Assembly (NCBI GenBank): GCA_041675325.1
Contig: JBAYUG010000003.1
Coordinates: forward strand, 1 to 64,000
Origin: CAIKZJ01 sp041675325
Lineage (GTDB): Bacteria; Bacteroidota; Ignavibacteria; Tepidaquicellales; Tepidaquicellaceae
DNA length: 64,000 nt
Reading direction: 5' to 3'
The notes beneath the pieces were generated by a model, which saw nothing but the letters and a program-made list of their open reading frames with translations, had not been told where the DNA came from and searched no databases. The position numbers were made by a program, and so were the translations under genes. Below, piece after piece: positions 39,703 through 46,167 of the stretch (its first letter is position 1; every line of letters starts with the position of its first letter).

Positions 39703-40454
39703 TGAAATCAGATTCACAGGAAAAGAACTGGTACGAGAAGTGGTTTTCAAATAAATATTACCTTGAAATCTACAAGCACAGGAATGAGAAGGAGGCGAGG
39801 GATATTATAAACCTTTTCCAGAGAAACGTTCATCTTCCCTCGGAAGCCAGGGTGCTTGATGTTTGCTGCGGTGCGGGAAGGCATTCAATTGAGCTTGCGA
39901 GAAGGGGATACACAGTTACAGGGTTTGACCTTTCAGAATATCTTGTCTCGCAGGCAAAAGAAAGTTTAAGCGCAGCAGAAGAAAAGGGACTCAAGGTTGA
40001 ATTTCTAATCAGGGACATGAAGGACTTTTCTTTTGATAATAAGTATGATGCGGTGATAAACATATTCACGAGTTTTGGGTATTTTGAAACTGATGAGGAA
40101 AACTTCAAAGTGTTCAGTAACATAGAAAAGTCTTTGAAGAGCGGCGGTTACTTTGTGTTTGATTTTATAAATGCAGATAACCTGCAAAAAACTCTCGTTG
40201 CGCGCACGGAGGATGAGTTTGACGGCGAAAAAGTTATACAGAAGAGATACATTGAGAACGGATTTGTGTTTAAAGATATCTTTATCGGAAGCGAAAAATA
40301 TACAGAAAGATTAAAGCTGTATTCTAAAGATGAACTTGAGAAAGCATTGATGAATGCAAGTTTAGAGCCTGTTAATTTATTTGGTGATTATTACGGAAAC
40401 AGTTTTATGGATGAAGAATCAAAGCGTGTAATATACATCTGCAAGAGCAAATGA
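39702..40454 (+). CDS. Class I SAM-dependent methyltransferase
   Basis: 250 aa. Rossmann motif I is VLDVCCGAGRHSIELARRG (~49-67), motif II TGFDLSEYLV, with RDMKDFSFDNKYDAVINIFTSFGYF as the post-II strand and loop. The substrate is not predictable; the C-terminal lid (KLYSKDELEKALMNASLEP) resembles small-molecule methylases of the UbiE/TehB kind. The start is GTG overlapping the recR stop (TAGTG), and its stop overlaps the next ATG (ATGA), so translational coupling on both sides is likely. Confidence 0.87.
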   Translation: MKSDSQEKNWYEKWFSNKYYLEIYKHRNEKEARDIINLFQRNVHLPSEARVLDVCCGAGRHSIELARRGYTVTGFDLSEYLVSQAKESLSAAEEKGLKVEFLIRDMKDFSFDNKYDAVINIFTSFGYFETDEENFKVFSNIEKSLKSGGYFVFDFINADNLQKTLVARTEDEFDGEKVIQKRYIENGFVFKDIFIGSEKYTERLKLYSKDELEKALMNASLEPVNLFGDYYGNSFMDEESKRVIYICKSK

Positions 40455-41032
40455 AGAGGTTTTCAATAATAATAATTGTTTTGTATGTTGCTGCTTCGGT
40501 TTATTCATGCGCACTGCGTGAAGCCGAAACACCTGTAACATCAAGGACAACTTTCATTCCGCCTACATCTCCCGACCTTGTAATGGTAAATCTGCAGTAT
40601 TCAGTAATTGAGAAGGATATAAATAACTACATGCAGTGTTTTGTCGATACGAACTATAATCCGAGACGCTACACATATGTGCCCGATGTAGCTTCGCAGA
40701 TACAATATCCAATATTTCAGTTCTGGAAGATTGCGAATGAGAAGACATATTACACAAGTTTAATGAGCCTTACCAATATAACCTCAACATCCAATCTGTT
40801 CTTTTCAAACACATCACTTAATTCATTCGCAGACACGGCGTTCTTTGATGCGGACTATCTGCTGAGGGTTGACCATCAGAAAACAAACGTCGCTAAGAAT
40901 CTAAAGGGGAAGATAAGGCTGATACTTTCTGCTGACTCGAGGAACCTATGGTCGATACACAGATGGATTGACATTAAAAGCGACAATGCCGACACAACAT
41001 GGAGCGTTTTGAGGGCTAACTTCAGTAATTGA
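40451..41032 (+). CDS. Lipoprotein, possibly NTF2-like, last gene of the recR operon
   Basis: 193 aa. Signal with lipobox ASVYSC (Cys20). LVMVNLQYSVIEKDINNYMQCF (~43-64, helix typical of the first helix of NTF2/SnoaL folds), later FDADYLLRVDH and NLWSIHRWIDIKSD strands. Its layout resembles the lipoprotein at 41398 (VYTNFKYAYTFKDTSVYSGLL; SPWKIRKWRDE), suggesting distant paralogues. Overlaps the methyltransferase by 4 bp (ATGA). Function unknown. Confidence 0.7.
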   Translation: MKRFSIIIIVLYVAASVYSCALREAETPVTSRTTFIPPTSPDLVMVNLQYSVIEKDINNYMQCFVDTNYNPRRYTYVPDVASQIQYPIFQFWKIANEKTYYTSLMSLTNITSTSNLFFSNTSLNSFADTAFFDADYLLRVDHQKTNVAKNLKGKIRLILSADSRNLWSIHRWIDIKSDNADTTWSVLRANFSN

Positions 41033-41040
41033 TTGGAGTT

Positions 41041-41086
41041 ATAGAACGCAGATTTTCACGGATTAAACGGATTTACGCGGAAAAAG
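41041..41086. repeat. Dispersed repeat element, relative of 29562-29607
   Basis: ATAGAACGCAGATTTTCACGG followed by ATTAAACGGATTTACGCGG. It matches the copy at 29562 at about 38 of 46 positions. Both copies start shortly after the stop codon of a plus-strand gene. Confidence 0.65.
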
Positions 41087-41121
41087 CAAAAGACATACAT
41101 ATCGCTTTACCTGAATAAAAG

Positions 41122-41187
41122 CTCTATATGAAAGCTATATGAACTCTATATGAAAACCATATAGATTATATAAGAAAACCATTTGGA
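41122..41187. repeat. 11-bp period micro-array, six degenerate units
   Basis: Successive 11-mers: CTCTATATGAA, AGCTATATGAA, CTCTATATGAA, AACCATATAGA, TTATATAAGAA, AACCATTTGGA. The first three share CTATATGAA; the rest keep the period and AT-rich centre. Confidence 0.7.
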
Positions 41188-41205
41188 TTGTATCCTTAAT
41201 ATATT

Positions 41206-41259
41206 GGGCTAAAGCCCTTTTTCATTCTATTGCTTTTATCCGTCAGCTAAAGCAGACGG
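41206..41259. repeat. Two hairpins sharing the core GCTAAAGC
   Basis: GGGCTAAAGCCC at 41206-41217, followed by TTTTT, and CCGTCAGCTAAAGCAGACGG at 41240-41259. The first could also end the recR operon transcript. I recall REP-like elements with this core in other Bacteroidota. Confidence 0.65.
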
Positions 41260-41271
41260 TAATTTTTGCTA

Positions 41272-41331
41272 CTCTCCCTGTTCTTCCTGCACTTCCTGTT
41301 ACTCCTGCACTTTCTGTTCTCCCTGCTCTTC
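41272..41331. repeat. 9-bp pyrimidine-rich tandem array
   Basis: CTG begins at 41278, 41287, 41296, 41305, 41314 and 41323, an exact 9-bp step; unit approximately CTTCCTGYN. Non-coding strand asymmetry is strong (almost pure C/T with G only in CTG). Confidence 0.8.
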
Positions 41332-41397
41332 TCAACTATCAACATTGAATCTGTTTGTATTAAATAGTAAATTTTAGAAATGGTAATTCCTCTTAAA

Positions 41398-41901
41398 ATG
41401 AACAAATATATTATTATAGGCTTGGTTCTTATGTGTGCAGTGATTGCATCGTGCGATAATATATTTGCTCCGAAGCTGGATGATTCGGGGTCGTCGAATA
41501 TTATATCTGACCAGATGACCGTTGACGGGGTTTATACTAACTTTAAGTATGCATATACTTTCAAGGATACATCCGTTTATTCCGGTCTGCTGACGGACGA
41601 TTTCATTTTTATATACAGGGATTACGAATCAGGTTTTGACGTATCATGGGATAAGCCGACAGAGATGAGGACTACAAGCAGGCTTTTCCAGAATTCACAG
41701 AAGACGGATATAATCTGGAACAACATAACCACTTACCTCGGCGATAGCCTGAACGTAAACGTTAAGAGAGGCTTCAATCTTACGATAACTTTTAATCCGA
41801 GCAATGTTGTAAGGCTATTCGGGTTTGCAGACATGAACTTTACGCGTTCCGATGTGAGTTCGCCCTGGAAGATAAGGAAGTGGAGGGATGAAAGTTTCTG
41901 A
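41398..41901 (+). CDS. Lipoprotein, possibly NTF2-like (167 aa)
   Basis: Start placed at the ATG at 41398 (MNKYIIIGLVL), the first Met of a lipoprotein signal with lipobox VIASC; the ATG six codons earlier is less fitting. The mature part has VYTNFKYAYTFKDTSVYSGLLTDDFIFIYRDYE, the opening helix and strand pattern seen in NTF2/SnoaL-like folds, and ends PWKIRKWRDESF. Similar in arrangement to the lipoprotein ending at 41032, from which it is separated by a repeat-filled gap. No enzymatic motif visible. Followed by the GH74-like gene 90 bp downstream, possibly cotranscribed. Confidence 0.7.
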   Translation: MNKYIIIGLVLMCAVIASCDNIFAPKLDDSGSSNIISDQMTVDGVYTNFKYAYTFKDTSVYSGLLTDDFIFIYRDYESGFDVSWDKPTEMRTTSRLFQNSQKTDIIWNNITTYLGDSLNVNVKRGFNLTITFNPSNVVRLFGFADMNFTRSDVSSPWKIRKWRDESF

Positions 41902-41990
41902 TTTTATTTTCCCGATGAATGATTTTAAACTATTACGAAAATGATTTGTTTTAATATTTATAACTTTAAATTTAATTACAAAATTTCTTA

Positions 41991-44264
41991 ATGAAGATAT
42001 TAACAATAGCGATATTATTTTTACTGATTTCCAGTTTTAGTTTTTCACAAAACGTAAGAAGGGTTGACTTTGAAGCAGGCGGTTTTGTACTTGCGCAGGT
42101 TCCGACAAAAGACGGATATACAGTTTATGCAAGGACAGATATCGGTGGTATATACAAGAAGAAGGGAAATGAGGATTGGAAGTTTATAAGTGAATTTGCG
42201 ATAACGCCCGCGGGGTTGATGGTGCAGAGCATTGATATTAATCCTTTCAATCAAAGCGAAATAGCAGCCGCATGCGGAATGGATTATCTTCCTGACGATA
42301 GAAGCCGCGGTGTCTGGATTAGTAAGGATGAAGGGGTTTCATGGAAGCAGGTTTTGGGTCCGGCGACAGGTGACCTGAACGTAAATTTTGGCGGCAATGT
42401 TTTTAACATAAAGATTGGCGGTCCGTGTTTGAGATACCATCCTTCAATTCAAGGCAGGATGTTTGCGGGAACGCTTGCTGACCCTGCGACAGGAATGCCT
42501 TATATTTACATGAGCACTTCAAACGGCGATGCTTATTCCTGGAATTTGATTAGCAGTAACAGCGGCATTATTGGTAATGTAACCTGCATACAGGTTCATC
42601 CTGCATTTCCCAATGAAGTCTGGGTCGGCACTGATAAAGGATTGTGGCGGACGCTGGATAACGGGCTTACTTGGTCTTATCCAATGTTTACCGACCACAT
42701 TAATAAAGTCTATCAGATGCTTATGAAGAAGGACAGGAACGGCAAGCTAATGGTTTTTGTCACGACGGGAAAAATGTTCAGAATAGAAAATGACCTGAAT
42801 AACATTACCGATATCGGTGCTAATTTCGGTGAGTACTCCGGCTACGGCAATGAGTTCATAGGTTTACACTTTTCAGGTTTAAATGAAAGCGAAATTGGAG
42901 CCAGCATAATGGGCGGTATAACAAAGACAACGACCGACGACGGGAATACGTGGAGCGGCAGTAATGATTACATTCTTGAAAAAGAGTACAACCCGAAGCA
43001 CACACTTTTCACACAGGATAAAGCTTATACATCTAACATAATTTCATTTCAGAATCCCGCAAACCCTGATATCTCTTACGTTAGCGGAGGCTCGGGACCA
43101 TTCATCACTATGAACAACGGTAAAACATGGCGTTTCAACGGTGATGGAATTGATATGACGGTTGTATATGACGTTACATTCTCTCCTAACGGAGATATTT
43201 ATATTTCGATTTCGGATTGGGGAATGGGGAAAACAGACGATGCAACACTGCCGTCGGTAAAAGACTATTCGCGCAAGTACACGTTAGACCCGCCCCCGCC
43301 TGAAAATAACGGCGACTCATATCTGCCGAATGTAAGCAAGGTTTTAGTTTCTCCTTTAAACACAAACAGAATTTATTTAATCGGCGGAAGTGTTTTCACT
43401 TATTATCCTGTTATTGCAAAATCCGAAAACAGAGGCGAGCCTAACACTTACCAGATAATGAGTCCCGTGGGTTTACTTTCATACCCAAATTTTGGTCCCG
43501 GTCATGATGCAATAATTTCTGACGGCGAGATAACGACTGACGGCACGAACGATAATTTAATTTTGCTTATCGGCGGCGGGCAGTATAAGAAAAGAATTTT
43601 TGATGAAGGCGCTCCCGAGGCTTACTGGTACGGGGTTTACTACAGTACGAACGGCGGAGTTAGTTTCGAGAAGTCGCAGTTCGTGGATAACTCTTATGAT
43701 ATATACAAGAATTCTGTTTTAGGCGGATTGTTCAGTCCGATTGATTATCTTGAAGTTGACCCTGTTGATAAGTCGCGCGTTTATCTTTATCTCGAAGGCG
43801 GAAATGATAACGGCGTTAAAGCAGGCGGTTTATTTATCAGCAGCGATTACGGAAAAACTTTTTCATTTAAAAATTACATAGTTGAGAATCCCGACTTTGA
43901 CTACCGAAACCGCGGTGCTATTGATATAGACCCAATAGGCACGGGCGTTCTCTGGGCAGGGATTGAGAACTATGGCTTGTTTAAATCCACCGATCGCGGT
44001 GAAAATTTTTCGAAGCAGTATGGTTTCGAATCGGTTTCAACTCTTGACAGCAAGGGAAATCAAGTTGTGCTTTTCGGAAGGACGCACGAAGATTCGTATA
44101 ACAAAATTTATTTATCAAAGGATGGCGGCAATACTTTCGAGCACATCTATCTTAATGGATACGGCGTAATCCCATCCGTCAGAAAACTTGACATAAGGGA
44201 ATACAAAGAAAATGAACTCTGGATTTCCACGGGCGGACAGGGCGTGTTTATTTATAATTTTTAG
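41991..44264 (+). CDS. Secreted GH74-like beta-propeller protein
   Basis: 757 aa with a signal peptide (SFSFSQ, ~20). The opening VLAQVPTKDGYTVYARTDIGGIYKK (with Asp50) matches the start of GH74 xyloglucanases, whose first-propeller Asp in YARTDIGG is catalytic. Asp-box-like turns recur (SKDEGVSWKQV, TLDNGLTWSY, STNGGVSFEK, SSDYGKTFSF, STDRGENFSK, SKDGGNTFEH), as expected for two seven-bladed propellers. No T9SS sorting domain is visible: it ends ISTGGQGVFIYNF. Endo-xyloglucanase or a related glycan hydrolase is plausible, though the second catalytic Asp could not be placed by eye, so a non-catalytic propeller remains possible. Confidence 0.78.
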   Translation: MKILTIAILFLLISSFSFSQNVRRVDFEAGGFVLAQVPTKDGYTVYARTDIGGIYKKKGNEDWKFISEFAITPAGLMVQSIDINPFNQSEIAAACGMDYLPDDRSRGVWISKDEGVSWKQVLGPATGDLNVNFGGNVFNIKIGGPCLRYHPSIQGRMFAGTLADPATGMPYIYMSTSNGDAYSWNLISSNSGIIGNVTCIQVHPAFPNEVWVGTDKGLWRTLDNGLTWSYPMFTDHINKVYQMLMKKDRNGKLMVFVTTGKMFRIENDLNNITDIGANFGEYSGYGNEFIGLHFSGLNESEIGASIMGGITKTTTDDGNTWSGSNDYILEKEYNPKHTLFTQDKAYTSNIISFQNPANPDISYVSGGSGPFITMNNGKTWRFNGDGIDMTVVYDVTFSPNGDIYISISDWGMGKTDDATLPSVKDYSRKYTLDPPPPENNGDSYLPNVSKVLVSPLNTNRIYLIGGSVFTYYPVIAKSENRGEPNTYQIMSPVGLLSYPNFGPGHDAIISDGEITTDGTNDNLILLIGGGQYKKRIFDEGAPEAYWYGVYYSTNGGVSFEKSQFVDNSYDIYKNSVLGGLFSPIDYLEVDPVDKSRVYLYLEGGNDNGVKAGGLFISSDYGKTFSFKNYIVENPDFDYRNRGAIDIDPIGTGVLWAGIENYGLFKSTDRGENFSKQYGFESVSTLDSKGNQVVLFGRTHEDSYNKIYLSKDGGNTFEHIYLNGYGVIPSVRKLDIREYKENELWISTGGQGVFIYNF

Positions 44265-44342
44265 TGATGCAAAAAGTTCTTACTTTTAAAAAGAAGTGCT
44301 GACCCGGATACTAAATTTATAGCAGATGTAAAAAATTATTGA

Positions 44343-44375
44343 GAGCTGCTGAATGGAAAATTCAGCAGCTCTTTT
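44343..44375 (+). terminator. Terminator after the GH74-like gene
   Basis: GAGCTGCTGAAT / ATTCAGCAGCTC, a perfect 12-bp stem with a 5-nt loop and TTTT. It lies 78 bp past the stop. Confidence 0.93.
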
Positions 44376-44619
44376 CATTTAGCTTTGAGACTTGATAGAA
44401 CGCCGCGATAAAATTTCACCGGTCTAAACACACTCTTCCCTTTTCAAGAAGTCCCTCTTTTAAATCATCCCCCGGGAAGAATATTATATAATAGAGTAAA
44501 AGTATGCTGTTAAAAGCCGTGCATTCCGTTCAAGAGGGCTAAATAATCGGATATTTAGGTTAAAAGTTACAAAAACCTCAATATTTGATTTGAAATGGGG
44601 GTTTGCAGATCAGCGACAG

Positions 44620-44941
44620 GGCATATTGAATGTAATATGGGGTCTGGCATAAATGCAAGGTGGCATATTGAATGTAATATGGGGTCTGGCATAAATGCAA
44701 GGTGGCATATTGAATATAATATGGGGTCTGGCATAAATGCAAGGGGGCATATTGAATATAATATGGGGTCTGGCATAAATGCAAGGGGGCATATTGAATG
44801 TAATATGGGGTCTGGCATAAATGCAAGGGAACATATTGAATATAATATGGGGTCTGACATAAATGCAAGGGGGTATATTGAATGTAATATGGGGTCTGGC
44901 ATAAATGCAAGGTGGCATATTGAATGTAATATGGAGTCTAT
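44620..44941. repeat. 42-bp tandem array, seven full units and one partial
   Basis: Units start at 44620, 44662, 44704, 44746, 44788, 44830, 44872 and 44914 (last truncated). Each begins GGCATATTGAAT-G/A-TAATATGG and continues GGTCTGGCATAAATGCAAGG. Two potential hairpins per unit: CATATT/AATATG and GCAT/ATGC. Variation is point changes only. Because 42 is divisible by three, long frames stay open on both strands; base changes are mostly amino-acid-changing, so coding is unlikely. Gap 44265-45158 otherwise holds only the terminator at 44343. Confidence 0.93.
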
Positions 44942-45158
44942 CTGACCGAAAAGATGTTACTTTCCACTCCTCCTTCCCAAACTCCAGTTTGGTAAGGCAG
45001 AATAGAAATAAAATAATTCTCTTATAATTATTCTAAACGGATGGAAAAATCTTAAAATAGTGTATAAAAATATCTCTTGTATTTATTTTAAATTATTATT
45101 AATTATTGCACAGTCGTAATTCCTCAAACATATTTTTATAAATTGAAATTTAAAACTT

Positions 45159-46088
45159 ATGGCTGTTACAAGAAAGTTACCTCATTCAGATTTTAGTCGC
45201 AACATCGCACTTAAAATTGCATACATAAAGAAAGGATTAGTTGCACCCGCGGATTTAGCAATCACTCCACAAACTATCACAAAATTAAACGCGACGCAGC
45301 CGCTTTTTTCAAACAGGATGAATAATAGAGCGTCCGCACTCGAAGCACAATCTTCCGCTACCGTTTTGAAAACGACGGCACAGGAAAAAACAAAAACAAT
45401 TATTTCACATTTCATACAGGTTTTTAATCTCGGAGTTGAACGCGAAGATTATCCAAAGTCTGCACGTGCATTTTATAAACTCGATGTTAACTCAAACAGC
45501 GTACCGCCGCTTATCAAAGAATCGGATATTATTTACTGGGGCGAACAGCTTATCACGGGCGAAGCCGCACGCATAGCTGATGGAGGCGAGAAGATGACGA
45601 ATCCCACGATTGAAGTTGTTATTAGCAAGTATGAAGATTTTATGACGCAGAATAATATTCAATCAACCATGAAGGATGCATACGATACAGCACAAGAACA
45701 AGTAAGCAGCATGCGCCCCGATGTCGATGGTTTGATTTTGAAAATCTGGGATGAAGTGGAAACTTTTTATAATCAAGACCCGCCGCCCAGTAAGCGCCGC
45801 TACGCACGCGAATGGGGCGTCGCCTATGTCAGCACACAAAAAGCAACAATCACAGGCACAGTTACAAAAGCTGCCGATGACACTCCGCTTGCCGGCGTGA
45901 ACGTTGCACTCATCGAATCCGAAGATATTGTTAAAACTGATTCAGACGGCAAATATAAACTCACGACAGTCTTCACCGGCGAAGGCACGCTGGAGTTTTC
46001 ACTCGAAGGTTATGCGACGCAAATCTTCCCTGTTGAAATTCCGGAAGGCGGCTCACTCGTTAAAGACGTAGTGATGGCAACTGTTTAA
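45159..46088 (+). CDS. Orphan protein with C-terminal carboxypeptidase-regulatory-like domain
   Basis: 309 aa. Residues ~1-220 are helical, without signal peptide or membrane helix (starts MAVTRKLPHSDFSRNIALK) and not recognised. Residues ~228-309 form a carboxypeptidase-regulatory-like beta domain: ATITGTVTKAADDTPLAGVNVALIE, TDSDGKYKLTTV, GTLEFSLEGYATQ. Such domains normally sit in exported proteins, so a cytoplasmic or non-classically exported protein with one is odd. The gene is richer in GC codons than its neighbours (for example CGCCGCTACGCACGC) and is isolated between the 42-bp array and a hairpin, consistent with acquisition by transfer. Confidence 0.75.
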   Translation: MAVTRKLPHSDFSRNIALKIAYIKKGLVAPADLAITPQTITKLNATQPLFSNRMNNRASALEAQSSATVLKTTAQEKTKTIISHFIQVFNLGVEREDYPKSARAFYKLDVNSNSVPPLIKESDIIYWGEQLITGEAARIADGGEKMTNPTIEVVISKYEDFMTQNNIQSTMKDAYDTAQEQVSSMRPDVDGLILKIWDEVETFYNQDPPPSKRRYAREWGVAYVSTQKATITGTVTKAADDTPLAGVNVALIESEDIVKTDSDGKYKLTTVFTGEGTLEFSLEGYATQIFPVEIPEGGSLVKDVVMATV

Positions 46089-46105
46089 GAGGAAAAATAA
46101 TTTTA

Positions 46106-46142
46106 TCACTCCTTCCCAGTTCCAAAATTTGGGAAGGAGTGA
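46106..46142. terminator. Hairpin between convergent genes
   Basis: TCACTCCTTCCCA / TGGGAAGGAGTGA, a perfect 13-bp stem with 11-nt loop, 17 bp past the orphan gene and 25 bp past the end of the MscS gene. No strong T-run on either side. A related word, CACTCCTCCTTCCCAAA, occurs at 44965. Confidence 0.65.
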
Positions 46143-46167
46143 AAGCTTCATTTATACTGATGTGATT

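Noticed and set aside
37926..40454. Exonuclease-YbaB-RecR-methyltransferase as a novel defence island
   Set aside because: ybaB-recR is a standard housekeeping pair and the operon has normal neighbours; the methyltransferase lacks DNA-methylase motifs.
44567..44945. Long open frames on both strands over the 42-bp array, giving peptides such as repeated HIECNMGSGINAR
   Set aside because: Frames are open only because the unit is 42 bp; substitutions among units are mostly amino-acid-changing, there is no ribosome-binding site, and several overlapping frames are equally open.
46106..46142. Hairpin as transposon terminal repeat matching 44965
   Set aside because: Only a short pyrimidine-rich word is shared and there is no transposase between; a terminator between convergent genes is simpler.
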